A DNA stretch of 64,000 bases from Peptoniphilaceae bacterium (GCA_902363535.1 CABJAE010000012.1:1-64000); one strand, 5' to 3'. Shown: positions 35,383 to 43,880, counted from the stretch's first letter. Numbers and translations are program-made. The notes: generated from the letters alone by a model not told the origin.

Positions 35383-36069
35383 ATGAATGTATTTTTAGTG
35401 GCAGGCAGAATCATTCTGGCGGCCTTTTTAGGCGCCATTATCGGCATGGAAAGGGAAACGAAACACAAAGCCGCCGGTTTCAGAACCCATATTATTGTCA
35501 GCGTCGGTGCTTGCTTGATTATGCTCATCGGCATCGACGGCGTCGGCAAAGTATCCGGTGGCGATGGATGGGATGCCCTCAGGCTTCCCGCCCAGGTGAT
35601 CAGCGGCATCGGCTTTTTAGGTGCCGGGACCATCCTTCAAACAAAGGATGGGGTATCCGGCCTCACCACGGCGGCCACCTTGTGGCTGTCTGCCGCCATC
35701 GGACTCGCCGTGGGAATCGGCTATTATGAAGGCGCGATTATAGCGACCGTCGTTTGCCTGATCACCTTGATCTTGCTCATGGGATTCAGCGATGCGCTCA
35801 ATGAGCGAACGACAGTATCTTATATTATGGTATTTAACAGTACCAATTTCGACCGAGACCGCTTTTTGAATTTCACTTCCGAGAAAGGCGTGGAAGTGAG
35901 AAAACTCGATATCATTGACGTGGGCATCGAGGACGAATCAATCATTGAAGCCACGTTAACTTTTCATAAAAATTACGACATCGAAGATCTTTTCGAGAAG
36001 TTAAAATCAGATTCCTGCTTGAAATCGGTAAAATTGAGGAACAAAGAAAATAAAAAAAATAGTAAATGA
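35383..36069 (+). CDS. mgtC: MgtC/SapB family membrane protein
   Basis: This 228-residue inner-membrane protein belongs to the MgtC/SapB family, linked to magnesium homeostasis and, in pathogens, virulence. The N-terminal half has four or five helices with the family signatures GAIIGMERETKHKAAGFRTH (residues about 17-36) and QVISGIGFLGAGTIL (about 79-93). A soluble C-terminal domain follows (about 150-225, two ACT-like strands). AGGAGG lies seven bases before ATG 35383. Confidence 0.88.
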   Translation: MNVFLVAGRIILAAFLGAIIGMERETKHKAAGFRTHIIVSVGACLIMLIGIDGVGKVSGGDGWDALRLPAQVISGIGFLGAGTILQTKDGVSGLTTAATLWLSAAIGLAVGIGYYEGAIIATVVCLITLILLMGFSDALNERTTVSYIMVFNSTNFDRDRFLNFTSEKGVEVRKLDIIDVGIEDESIIEATLTFHKNYDIEDLFEKLKSDSCLKSVKLRNKENKKNSK

Positions 36070-36084
36070 AGCATGAAAAAGGAT

Positions 36085-36117
36085 GGCCTTAAGGTTTTAA
36101 ATCTTAAAGGCCTTTTT
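36085..36117 (+). terminator. Terminator of mgtC
   Basis: GGCCTTAAG pairs with CTTAAAGGCC (one bulge), followed by five T. Confidence 0.75.
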
Positions 36118-36248
36118 CTATGCCGAAGGAGCGATGGATATAGAGTAGCATCGGATCTTATTCACGTTTCGATAGTTGATATTTATAATGAAGGAAGAGG
36201 GTATCTTTTAGAGTAGGTACAAATCCATGTGATTGAAAGGAAAATGAA

Positions 36249-36632
36249 ATGAGCAGAAGCGACAACGATAGGAAAATATTATTAAAATCCCAGCAAGGAG
36301 AATTGGATGCGGTCCTTATGTATCAAGCCCTTGCAGAGGTGGTGAAAGATACAAAGGACGCAGACACCTTTCGAAAACTGGCTGCAGAAGAAGGTCACCA
36401 CGCGGCCGTGTTTCACGGACTTACAAACGAAAATTTAAAGCCAAAGAAAACCTTGGCCATCCTCATGCCCATCCTTTATAAGATAATCGGAAAAAAGAGG
36501 CTCTACCCGCTTATTGTAAAGGGAGAATACGCCGCCGAAAACTACGCGCCGGTTGCGGAAAAATTTCCCGTGATTGAAAGCGTGAGAAAGGACGAAACTC
36601 GACACGGCGATACTGTCGCCGGTCTGCTTTAA
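36249..36632 (+). CDS. Ferritin-like / rubrerythrin-family diiron protein
   Basis: This 127-residue four-helix protein carries the diiron ligand pattern of rubrerythrin-like proteins: GELDAVLMYQALA (Glu about 17), AAEEGHHAAVF (ExxH about 49-52), KGEYAAENY (Glu about 98) and DETRHGD (ExxH about 118-121). It lacks a rubredoxin domain. Such proteins reduce peroxide or bind iron in anaerobes; some related short forms fuse to VIT1-type transporters. It lies ahead of a DUF438/hemerythrin protein and a Crp/Fnr regulator, suggesting an oxidative or nitrosative stress group. Confidence 0.75.
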   Translation: MSRSDNDRKILLKSQQGELDAVLMYQALAEVVKDTKDADTFRKLAAEEGHHAAVFHGLTNENLKPKKTLAILMPILYKIIGKKRLYPLIVKGEYAAENYAPVAEKFPVIESVRKDETRHGDTVAGLL

Positions 36633-36712
36633 GATTCATAGAGGATGAAAGAGCGAAGCACTTCAACGGATGAATGGGACCCAAGTATCGTCCGGTGTAT
36701 GAGGAGAATAAA

Positions 36713-36928
36713 ATGAAAACAATTCGATTACTCTATCCGGATTATATTAGCGGGGGATTGGACAACTATTATTTCGGGGCGAAACTTTTTCAACATATTC
36801 TGCCTCAAAATGAGAACCGGCCTTTGATTGAAGATGTAGGTATTTATACAAAAACGTTGTTGAAACAACATACATTGGATTCCTTTCCGTTTATGATTAA
36901 GAAAAAGAGAAATGAAAGGAGTTATTGA
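36713..36928 (+). pseudogene. Truncated arginase-family N-terminus
   Basis: The 71-residue product starts MKTIRLLYPDYISGGLDNYY and continues FGAKLFQHILPQ, which resembles the beginning of arginase/agmatinase-family proteins (RLLYPQW...YYFGA...L). It stops long before any metal-binding motif, and its last residues (MIKKKRNERSY) are unrelated. GAGGAG precedes the start. It is either a decayed gene or a small protein derived from one. Confidence 0.5.
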
Positions 36929-36929
36929 A

Positions 36930-38420
36930 ATGGCAAAGAAACTTGATTTAAATAAAACGGTCTTCGAACTGACACAGGAATACCCGGAACTGGTCGATAT
37001 TATGGCGGGTCTGGGCTTTACCGAGATAACGAAAAAGCCCATGCTGTATTCCATGGGTAAAATGATGACCATCCCGAAGGGCGCGAAGATGAAGAACATC
37101 TCCATGATTGATGTTATGACCACGTTGATGCGCCATGGATTTGAGCCGGTGGGCGATATGCCGGATATGGCTTCGGTTTCGAAAACGCAATGGCAGGAAG
37201 ACAATGCAGGCCACCCTTCCGCGGATCGTAGGGAACAATTGAAGGCATATCTGAAAAGACTCGGCGACGGAGAAGCCTTGGAAGATGTTAGGGCAGATTT
37301 CGTTCGCGAATTCGGAGAAGTGGAGGCGTCGGAGATTATGGAGGCGGAGCAGGCGCTTTTGAAAGAAGGCACGCCCCTGAGCGAGGTGCAGCGCTTGTGT
37401 GACGTGCACTCGGCTTTGTTCCACGGTTCCACCACGGAAGAAAAAATCGCCAATGCCGAAAGGGAAGTGGAGGCATCGGCCATAAGAAAAAAGGCGCAGG
37501 CGGTTAAGCAAGAAAAGGAGGCGAAGACGGCGGCCCTCGAAGCCATCACGGGGCATCCCCTGTACACCTTCAAGAAAGAAAACGACGCCTTGTCGGCGCT
37601 GCTCGCTGAATTTAAAGAGCACAGAGATGAATCGCTACTTGAGCAAATTCGCGAGCTTTCGATTCATTACGCCAAGAAAGGCGATCTGCTCTATCCGCTG
37701 CTTAAGGTTCATTACGATATCTCCGGTCCTTCCGATGTCATGTGGACGGTCGACGATGAAATTCGCGACGGCCTCGCTTCCCTTGTGAAGGAAAAAGAAC
37801 ATGGCGAAGCATGGAATGCCCGCCTGGATAACCTGCTTACTCGTGCGGAGGAGATGATTTATAAGGAACAGAACATTCTCTTTCCCATCTGTGCGGTTAA
37901 TTTTACGCAAGAGGAATGGTACGGCATTTATCGGGATGCCAAAGATTATGCCGCCTGCTTCGGCGTAGAACAAAAGACGTGGGAAGATGCTGAAAACATG
38001 GCGCAGGCTGTGGCTGAAGCCTCGGAAGGGGAGATCCTCATGCCGGGCGGCCGTTTGACCATTGAGCAGCTGATCGCCCTATTAAACACGATCCCCATGG
38101 AGATCACCTTTGTCGATGCAGACAATATCAATCGCTTCTTCGACGAAGGGCCGAAGGTATTTAAACGACCTCTCATGGCGCTGAACCGCGAGGTGTTCTC
38201 GTGTCATCCGCCGAAAATCGAGCCCATGGTCCGTCAGATCATCGACGATTTCAGACACGGACGTCGCGATTCTGTGGAAGTATGGATGGAAAAAGAAGGG
38301 CGTACCATGCTGGTTCGATACATGGCTGTGCGGGACAAGAACGGCAAATACCTCGGCACCATGGAATTGGTACAGGACATGGAGTTTGCAAAAGAACATT
38401 TTCTCGGAAAGCAAGCCTGA
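36930..38420 (+). CDS. DUF1858/DUF438, hemerythrin-like and PAS domain protein
   Basis: This 496-residue soluble sensor or NO/O2-handling protein is built of: an N-terminal DUF1858-type domain (about 1-65, LDLNKTVFELTQEYPELVDI), a DUF438 domain (about 90-160), a hemerythrin-like HHE domain (about 195-345, with HPLYTFKKEN, HYAKKGDLLYPLL and EEMIYKEQNILFPIC), and a C-terminal PAS-like domain (about 370-490, LLNTIPMEITFVDADNI). The hemerythrin and PAS parts suggest binding of iron and gas ligands. AAAGGA lies ten bases before ATG 36930. It is next to the diiron protein and opposite the Crp/Fnr gene. Confidence 0.85.
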   Translation: MAKKLDLNKTVFELTQEYPELVDIMAGLGFTEITKKPMLYSMGKMMTIPKGAKMKNISMIDVMTTLMRHGFEPVGDMPDMASVSKTQWQEDNAGHPSADRREQLKAYLKRLGDGEALEDVRADFVREFGEVEASEIMEAEQALLKEGTPLSEVQRLCDVHSALFHGSTTEEKIANAEREVEASAIRKKAQAVKQEKEAKTAALEAITGHPLYTFKKENDALSALLAEFKEHRDESLLEQIRELSIHYAKKGDLLYPLLKVHYDISGPSDVMWTVDDEIRDGLASLVKEKEHGEAWNARLDNLLTRAEEMIYKEQNILFPICAVNFTQEEWYGIYRDAKDYAACFGVEQKTWEDAENMAQAVAEASEGEILMPGGRLTIEQLIALLNTIPMEITFVDADNINRFFDEGPKVFKRPLMALNREVFSCHPPKIEPMVRQIIDDFRHGRRDSVEVWMEKEGRTMLVRYMAVRDKNGKYLGTMELVQDMEFAKEHFLGKQA

Positions 38421-38431
38421 TTTTGCGCAAC

Positions 38432-38469
38432 AAAAAAGATTCTTCGACTATGGCCGGAGAATCTTTTTT
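38432..38469. terminator. Bidirectional terminator between convergent genes
   Basis: AAAAAAGATTCT pairs with AGAATCTTTTTT around a 14-base loop. It serves the DUF438 gene and probably the convergent Crp/Fnr gene. Confidence 0.8.
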
Positions 38470-38548
38470 ATGGAAAGGTTGCAGTCTCTCTGCGAAAACA
38501 TGAAACCATCCCTTTTTTCGAGGGGCCATTAATCCCTCCCATCGCAAC

Positions 38549-39220
38549 CTATTCATCCCGTGCGGCTTCATTCAAGATAAATTCATTTTTCCGAAACGTA
38601 ATGAGTCCTTCCGCCTGCATTTTCGAAAGTTCATTGGACATGGCACTGCGGTTGACGGCGAGGTAATCGGCAAGCTGTTGCCGGTTAAAGGGGATGGTGA
38701 AGTGTGCGCTTTCGTGTTCCAAGGCTTGCTCGGAGAAATAAGACAGGAGCCTTTCCCTTAGAGATTTTGAAGCCGTATGCATCATGCGGGAAGACATGTT
38801 CAGATTTTTTTGAGCGGAAATGCGAAGCATATTCTGAATGATGCGGTTATGGTAGGCGCATCCTTTCTGACAGGTCGTCAAAACGTGTTTCATATTTAGA
38901 AAGACGATCTCAGTATCTTCGCAGGCCACGACATCGCACAGGAGCTCTTTTCCGGGAATGGCCGCGTAGTTTTCCGCAAAGACCTCTCCTTTGCCCACGT
39001 GCCCGAAAATAATGCTGTTTCCCCAATAGAGATTTACGACGATATTGGCGCTTCCGGATGTTACAAGTCCGAAGGCATCGACAGGCGATCCGGCTCGAAA
39101 GATGACGTCGTCCTTTTGAAATTTCCGCTCATAGGCGCCGAGGCAGAGGAGGAGCTCTTTTATTTCACTTTCGCTAATGCCGCGGAAAAGCTGCGTGTTT
39201 GCCAGAAAAAAAGTATTCAT
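38549..39220 (-). CDS. Crp/Fnr-family transcriptional regulator
   Basis: This 223-residue regulator has an N-terminal cyclic-nucleotide-binding-type beta-barrel (about 10-120, FQKDDVIFRAGSPVDAFGLV) and a C-terminal winged helix (about 150-215, FNRQQLADYLAVNRSAMSNE with LQAEGLI-like MQAEGLITF). CQKGCAYHNRIIQNMLR (about 117-133) is the Cys-bearing hinge common in clostridial Crp/Fnr regulators of stress genes. The ribosome site reads CGGAGG. It is divergent from a double-cupin gene, with a perfect operator-like palindrome between them. Confidence 0.87.
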   Translation of the reverse strand: MNTFFLANTQLFRGISESEIKELLLCLGAYERKFQKDDVIFRAGSPVDAFGLVTSGSANIVVNLYWGNSIIFGHVGKGEVFAENYAAIPGKELLCDVVACEDTEIVFLNMKHVLTTCQKGCAYHNRIIQNMLRISAQKNLNMSSRMMHTASKSLRERLLSYFSEQALEHESAHFTIPFNRQQLADYLAVNRSAMSNELSKMQAEGLITFRKNEFILNEAARDE

Positions 39221-39243
39221 AAAAACCTCCGGTTTGTTGCCAT

Positions 39244-39277
39244 AACAACATACGTGTTGTTGCGATTGTACTACAAT
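39244..39277 (+). promoter_or_regulatory. Crp/Fnr-type operator and cupin promoter
   Basis: AACAACA (39244-39250), TACG and TGTTGTT (39255-39261) form a perfect inverted repeat in the divergent region. TACAAT (39272-39277) follows as a -10 box and no -35 is seen, so the palindrome lies where an activator would bind. The adjacent Crp/Fnr protein is the obvious candidate. Confidence 0.6.
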
Positions 39278-39309
39278 ACAAGTAGAAAAGCGAGGGAGGA
39301 GGAAAAATC

Positions 39310-39981
39310 ATGAACGACTTGGAGATCAACGAAAAGAAAACCACCGGAAAAGTCTTTTCCATCGGGGAGGTGAATCCGCCGATTCCGGGATGCACCGTCT
39401 CAAAAGCCTTCGGAGGCGATAGTGGGATCACGTATTTTTCCCTGGCCGAGCATACCGACATCAGCGCGGAAATCTATCCCTATCATAAATTATTGATCGT
39501 GGCGGAGGGAAGCGTGGAGGTTTACGAAAACGACGGCTTTTCGCAAAAGCTGCGCGCCGGAGAATGCATCTTCACATGGACCGACGTCCCCGTGGGCATG
39601 CGAACGGAAGAAGGCAGTGTGTATACGGAAGTTTGTGTAGAAAAGGAGAGTAGGATGAACGAAATCATCAAAGCAGGAGAAGTTTTTAAGCTGGAAGACC
39701 TCGTTCCTTATGGGGGAGGAAAGATCGTCAACATGGACGTGGTGCACAATGACAAGATGAAGCTTGTGGTGATGGCTTTTGATGAAGGCACGGGCCTTTC
39801 GGAACACGCCGCCCCCGGCGAGGCAATCATCTTTGCTTTGGACGGCGAGGCCGTGATCGGATATGAAGGAAAAGATCATGCCATTCGCGCCGGCGAAAAC
39901 TTTCACTTCGCGAAAGGTGGTCTGCACTCGGTAAAAGCGACGAAGAAGTTTAAGATGGCGCTTCTTCTTACCCTGGAATAA
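39310..39981 (+). CDS. Double-cupin protein
   Basis: This 223-residue protein has two cupin_2 barrels: residues about 40-110 (HKLLIVAEGSVEVYENDGF, LRAGECIFTWTD) and about 135-220 (MAFDEGTGLSEHAAPGEAII, FALDGEAVIGYEG, GGLHSVKATKKFKM). The second barrel keeps the metal-type His in LSEHA and GGLHSV; the first is poorer in His. Bacterial double cupins near Crp/Fnr genes are common in anaerobes and usually uncharacterised. The start follows GGGAGGAGG. It precedes a frameshifted ferredoxin. Confidence 0.78.
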   Translation: MNDLEINEKKTTGKVFSIGEVNPPIPGCTVSKAFGGDSGITYFSLAEHTDISAEIYPYHKLLIVAEGSVEVYENDGFSQKLRAGECIFTWTDVPVGMRTEEGSVYTEVCVEKESRMNEIIKAGEVFKLEDLVPYGGGKIVNMDVVHNDKMKLVVMAFDEGTGLSEHAAPGEAIIFALDGEAVIGYEGKDHAIRAGENFHFAKGGLHSVKATKKFKMALLLTLE

Positions 39982-39996
39982 TGAAAAGACGTTATT

Positions 39997-40180
39997 ATGA
40001 AATATGGAGTCAATGAAAATTGCATCGGGTGCGGACTTTGCGCAGGGATTTGCCCGGAAGTATTTTCCATGACCGATGAACGTGGCCAAGGCCATTGAAA
40101 CAGACGTACCTCTGGAATCGGAAGCGGCGGCAGCGGAAGCAAAGGATAGCTGCCCGGTAGGCGCCATAGAAGAAGCATAG
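39997..40180 (+). pseudogene. Ferredoxin gene with a frameshift
   Basis: The first frame gives MKYGVNENCIGCGLCAGICP and EVFSMTDE, a [4Fe-4S] ferredoxin with CxxCxxC and a later CP. The frame then breaks at about 40080. In the next frame VAKAIETDVPLESEAAAAE and KDSCPVGAIEEA complete a normal small ferredoxin, with the fourth Cys in SCPVGAI. The total length of 184 bases equals 61 codons plus one base, so one inserted base (near the C at about 40081) or two missing bases explains it. It may be a real mutation or a sequencing error. Confidence 0.8.
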
Positions 40181-40274
40181 AGAAGCCCGCACTGCGTCGA
40201 AAGATACGATCGTTCGTTTTCGTTGTTTCCGAATCGACGCCGGATGCGCTTAGGTAGTTTATTCAAAAGGATGA

Positions 40275-40306
40275 GAAAAGTTAGGTGAAATACCCTAACT
40301 TTTTTC
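40275..40306 (+). terminator. Terminator after the cupin-ferredoxin pair
   Basis: AAAAGTTAGG pairs with CCTAACTTTT around a short loop and is followed by T residues. Confidence 0.75.
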
Positions 40307-40348
40307 ATGGAATAAACGATTTTTATGGAGCGCGCAGGCCGAAACACA

Positions 40349-40402
40349 TTGACAACCATCGATGTGCCTGATAAAATGTCGATAACATCGATAGGTATCG
40401 AT
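40349..40402 (+). promoter_or_regulatory. Promoter and ArsR operator of the arsenic operon
   Basis: TTGACA (40349-40354), 17 bases, TAAAAT (40372-40377) form a strong promoter. CATCGATG lies in the spacer, and ATCGATA-GG-TATCGAT (40387-40402) forms a perfect inverted repeat at the start of the transcript. Such ATCGAT-type palindromes suit an ArsR/SmtB dimer. Confidence 0.7.
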
Positions 40403-40434
40403 CTTATGTTTCTGTTGCAAGGGGGAAAAATAAA

Positions 40435-40734
40435 ATGAAGGATTCTTACGGGGATTACGTCCTCATGTTAAAAACCATTTCCGAAGAAACGCGCTTAAAA
40501 ATAATCGACATGCTTTCCTGCGGCGAATTGTGCGCCTGCGATATTTTAGAAAAATTAAGTATTTCGCAGTCCACATTAAGTTATCATATGAATTTGTTGA
40601 CAAAAAGCGGGCTTGTGGACGGACGAAAGGACGGACCCTGGATGAAATACACCTTGAATCAATCAAAAATATCTGAATTAAAAGCATTTCTCGCGATGAT
40701 TACCACGGCAAAAACAGATTGTATCTGTAAATAA
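40435..40734 (+). CDS. arsR: ArsR-family arsenic-responsive repressor
   Basis: This 99-residue winged-helix repressor carries the arsenic-binding motif ELCACDIL (C33 and C35) at the start of the recognition region and SQSTLSYHMNLLTKSGLV (about 45-62). Arsenite binding releases it from the operator. It is the first gene of an arsR-arsC-acr3 operon. The ribosome site is the purine run CAAGGGGG. Confidence 0.92.
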   Translation: MKDSYGDYVLMLKTISEETRLKIIDMLSCGELCACDILEKLSISQSTLSYHMNLLTKSGLVDGRKDGPWMKYTLNQSKISELKAFLAMITTAKTDCICK

Positions 40735-40750
40735 GAGGAGACGGTGATTT

Positions 40751-41158
40751 ATGAAAAAGAAAGTTGCATTTGTCTGCGTGCATAATTCCTGCAGAAGCCA
40801 AATCGCTGAAGCCTTGGCCAAGAAATTAGGGGGCGATGTGCTGGAGGTGTATTCAGCCGGCACTGAAATAAAAGAGGAGATTAATCCGGATGCCCGGCGG
40901 TTGATGATGGCGATGTATGGTATCGACATGGAAAAAACGCAAAAATCCAAATTGATTCAAGCAATTCCGCCGGTGGATGAAGTGATTACCATGGGATGCA
41001 ATGTCGTATGCCCGGTTTTGCCCTTTTCCTACAAAAGTGAGGATTGGGGCCTGGATGATCCTACGGGAAAAGGCGATGAAGCATTCATAAACGTGATCCG
41101 CAGGATCGAGGAAAAAGTGATTGAATTGATTGAAAGGGCCGAAGAGGAGGGGGAATAA
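40751..41158 (+). CDS. arsC: Arsenate reductase, thioredoxin-coupled LMW-phosphatase type
   Basis: This 135-residue enzyme reduces arsenate to arsenite. It has the LMW-PTP loop CVHNSCRS with C9 and C14, and the redox cysteines in MGCNVVCP (C83 and C87) that relay to thioredoxin, as in the plasmid pI258 type. The DDPTGKGDE segment (about 103-111) supplies the acid. It is 16 bases after arsR with GAGGAG before the ATG. Confidence 0.92.
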   Translation: MKKKVAFVCVHNSCRSQIAEALAKKLGGDVLEVYSAGTEIKEEINPDARRLMMAMYGIDMEKTQKSKLIQAIPPVDEVITMGCNVVCPVLPFSYKSEDWGLDDPTGKGDEAFINVIRRIEEKVIELIERAEEEGE

Positions 41159-41159
41159 T

Positions 41160-42200
41160 ATGACGGAAGAAAAAGAGATAAGCTTTTTCGAGCGAAATCT
41201 TACATTTTGGGTTTTACTATGCATGGTGATTGGGGTTTTCATCGGGAAATTTCTTCCGGTCATTCCGAACACATTGGCTCGATTCGAGTTTTACAATGTA
41301 TCCATTCCCACGACGATCTTATTGTGGATCATGATTTATCCCATGATGCTAAAAATTAATTTTGCCGGCATCAAGGGAATTAAAGAGAATCCGAAAGGCT
41401 TGTTTATCACCTGGATTGCCAATTGGGTCATTAAGCCGCTATCCATGTATTTTATTTCCTATGCGTTCTTTTTTGGTGTTTACGGAAAAATCCTGCGCCC
41501 CGATTTAGCCACCGAATACCTGGCGGGTACCGTGTTGCTGGGTGCGGCCCCCTGTACTGCCATGGTCTTTGTATGGAGCAAGTTGACAAACGGGGACAGT
41601 GCGTACACCTTGGTTCAAGTAGCGTCCAATGATCTGATCATTCTCATTGCATATATACCGATTGTAAGTTTTCTGCTGAATATGAGCAATATCACCATTC
41701 CGTGGGAAACATTGTTTTTATCGGTTGTCCTATTCATCGTCGTGCCCCTGGTGGCGAGCATCGCCACGCGACGGTTTATTCTCTCGAGAAAAAGCGAAGC
41801 GTACTTAGAAAAAGAATTTATTCCTCGGTTTGATAAGTATACGATGGTCGGCTTATTGCTCACTTTAGTGATTATTTTCTCGTTTCAAGGGCATCACATC
41901 GCGGAGCAACCGATGAACATCCTACGCATCGCCGTCCCCCTCATCATTCAAACCTTATTTATCTTTGCCATAACCTTTGCCATGGCACATCTTGCGAAAT
42001 TGCCTTACAGCATTGCGGCGCCCTGCGCCATGATCGGTGCTTCGAATTTCTTTGAACTTGCCGTCGCCGTGGCGATTTCCCTGTTCGGTTTATCGTCGGG
42101 GGCGACCTTAGCGACGGTGGTCGGCGTTCTGGTGGAGGTTCCCGTCATGTTGTTCTTGGTCAGAGTGGCCAATTCAATGGAAAGCAAATTTGCAGTTTAA
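41160..42200 (+). CDS. acr3: ACR3-family arsenite efflux permease
   Basis: This 346-residue permease has ten membrane spans and exports arsenite. Family marks are the conserved Cys in GAAPCTAMVFVWSKL (about 134-148), the glutamate-bearing segment near NFFELAVAVA (about 296-305), and the N-terminal STERNLTFW-like FFERNLTFWVLLC. I choose ATG 41160, which overlaps the arsC stop region by one base, with GGAGGGGG upstream; a longer frame from 41130 lies within arsC. Confidence 0.9.
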   Translation: MTEEKEISFFERNLTFWVLLCMVIGVFIGKFLPVIPNTLARFEFYNVSIPTTILLWIMIYPMMLKINFAGIKGIKENPKGLFITWIANWVIKPLSMYFISYAFFFGVYGKILRPDLATEYLAGTVLLGAAPCTAMVFVWSKLTNGDSAYTLVQVASNDLIILIAYIPIVSFLLNMSNITIPWETLFLSVVLFIVVPLVASIATRRFILSRKSEAYLEKEFIPRFDKYTMVGLLLTLVIIFSFQGHHIAEQPMNILRIAVPLIIQTLFIFAITFAMAHLAKLPYSIAAPCAMIGASNFFELAVAVAISLFGLSSGATLATVVGVLVEVPVMLFLVRVANSMESKFAV

Positions 42201-42350
42201 TCAAGTAAGGAATGCGGTTTTTTTATCATGACGAGAAAGAATGAAAGATGGGATTCAATGATTCGGCGGCAAAAGCGGCGATAAAGCAAAGCGCTTTACG
42301 CCCGTACACGGCAAGAAATGCTGCCGGTCTATGGATTTAAAAGAAATAAA

Positions 42351-42399
42351 ACAAAACGCTCCGGATCGGCGTGAAGCTCAAATCCGGAGCGTTTTGTTT
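42351..42399. terminator. Long bidirectional terminator between acr3 and the lipoprotein gene
   Basis: ACAAAACGCTCCGGAT pairs perfectly, over 16 bp, with ATCCGGAGCGTTTTGT. It can stop both convergent transcripts. Confidence 0.85.
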
Positions 42400-42419
42400 A
42401 TATAAAGGAAAGGAGTGTG

Positions 42420-43535
42420 CTATTTATTTTCATCGGCACCGGATTCGGGGGATCCGATGAATTCTGCGCTTTTTGCAATGGCCGCCGCCATGTCGATGAT
42501 CTTTTGTTTGTTCTTTTCATCACCTTTGTCGGCGTCTGTGTCGCTATCGATAAAGGTGAACATATCGAGAACGAGGTGTTGTTTCACTTTGTCTTCGGGA
42601 ATCTCGATCACCACTTCATCTTTGATATTTTCTTGATTGAAGCGCATCGCCGCTTCATAGTCGGCGATTTTCATGACCTCGAATCCTTCTTCCTTGTAAG
42701 GATCCTCATTATTGACAAAGTGCTCATTGATGTAGGATTTGCCGTCACTTTCTTCAGGATTGTGCATGAAATCGCGAATCAATTCGATGCGGTAGACGAC
42801 GGAGGGGTTTTCGGGGCTTTCGTATTTAAAGCGGACCACTAAGCCGTTGTCATCCACAAATTCTTCGACCTTGATTGCGCTGCTTTCAAAGGGAATTTCA
42901 AAGGGCCATTTCACCTGATGGGTGCCTGTGTAGGCCCCGTCGGAATAGTCCGGCTTGCCCTCATAGGCGCTGTCGTATTTCAGGCTGTTCAGAATCGTCT
43001 TTTCAATTTTGTCGAAAAGTTCTTTGTCGGGCTCCTGGCCATCCTCAAGCTGGCCGTTCGGCAAGATAATAAATTCGACGGTGTGGTAGCCGTTCAAATA
43101 CTTATCCAGGCAAGTGACGTAGCAGTTATAGTTGCCGTCGCCTGTGGTTTTAAGCCATCGCATGCCCGAATCGGATTCCACCACGCTCTGGCTGTCGTCC
43201 ACGGGTTCTTCTCCGTCGATGACAATTTCCTTATAGAACGAATCCTCTGCCGAGAGCTGTGCCTGGACGCTCCAGCTGTTGGTGCCGTCTAAATCGTCGC
43301 CTTTGGGATAGTAGCTGATATCTTCCGAGGTCGTGCCGAATTGATGATCCACCACTTCCCAATCCTCTTCGCTGCCGGGGAGATTAAAGGATACCTCCGT
43401 GCCGACGCGGTCGTTTCTGATTTTGAATTCGGTGACCTGATTTTTTCCGCTTTCGCAGGCGGAGAGTGCCAAGACCAGTGCCAAAACCAAAGCAATGGGC
43501 ACAGCTCTTTTAAAAAATGGTAAACGCGTCTTCAT
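42420..43535 (-). CDS. Hypothetical lipoprotein
   Basis: This 371-residue acidic protein begins with a lipoprotein signal peptide ending LALSAC (Cys about 27). The rest is soluble and looks like two similar beta-rich halves: VGTEVSFNLPGSEEDWEVV at 43-61 and a second related region near KVEEFVDDNGLVVRFKY, each followed by a short helix. I do not recognise the family. GGGAGGATG precedes the start. It is likely anchored on the outer face of the membrane. There is no visible operon partner. Confidence 0.7.
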   Translation of the reverse strand: MKTRLPFFKRAVPIALVLALVLALSACESGKNQVTEFKIRNDRVGTEVSFNLPGSEEDWEVVDHQFGTTSEDISYYPKGDDLDGTNSWSVQAQLSAEDSFYKEIVIDGEEPVDDSQSVVESDSGMRWLKTTGDGNYNCYVTCLDKYLNGYHTVEFIILPNGQLEDGQEPDKELFDKIEKTILNSLKYDSAYEGKPDYSDGAYTGTHQVKWPFEIPFESSAIKVEEFVDDNGLVVRFKYESPENPSVVYRIELIRDFMHNPEESDGKSYINEHFVNNEDPYKEEGFEVMKIADYEAAMRFNQENIKDEVVIEIPEDKVKQHLVLDMFTFIDSDTDADKGDEKNKQKIIDMAAAIAKSAEFIGSPESGADENK

Positions 43536-43603
43536 GTGTCATCCTCCCTTCAAAGATCACTCTCTTTGCAGAATCAATAGGGGTGTCTTATAAGCTTAAA
43601 CAA

Positions 43604-43652
43604 ATTATATCGGCAAGTTCCTTTTACCACATCACACGAAAGTGTGAGGTGG
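43604..43652 (-). promoter_or_regulatory. Promoter of the lipoprotein gene and an upstream stem-loop
   Basis: Read on the minus strand TATAAT (43609-43604) is a perfect -10; the -35 is poor. CCACATCACAC (43627-43637) and GTGTGAGGTGG (43642-43652) form an 11-bp imperfect stem just upstream. The rest of 43653-43837 shows no gene. A weak plus-strand promoter (TTGATG 43784, TATACA 43805, 15-base spacer) could serve the leader and ABC-F gene. Confidence 0.4.
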
Positions 43653-43837
43653 AAAAAATCTGTTTGCAGAAACGAAAAAGTGCTTCTTTAAAGTACTTGG
43701 AAAGTTTCGATCTTGATTTATGATAGAACGATCGGATGAGGTGATGAGACGGCCGAATCTGTTTATTTTATGGCGATAGAGGCTTGATGTTTTTTTAATA
43801 TGGGTATACAAAAAATAATATTTGGAGGTATAGAAAA

Positions 43838-43870
43838 ATGATTAACACAAAGAGCACAAGAAACAGATAA
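43838..43870 (+). CDS. Leader peptide of the ABC-F gene
   Basis: A GGAGG ribosome site (43824-43828) precedes an ATG and a ten-residue ORF, MINTKSTRNR, with a stop 39 bases ahead of the ABC-F start. Antibiotic-resistance ABC-F and methyltransferase genes are often regulated by ribosomes stalling on such short leaders in the presence of drug. Its own good ribosome site supports translation. The stalling is inferred. Confidence 0.6.
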   Translation: MINTKSTRNR

Positions 43871-43880
43871 TAGAGGAAAG

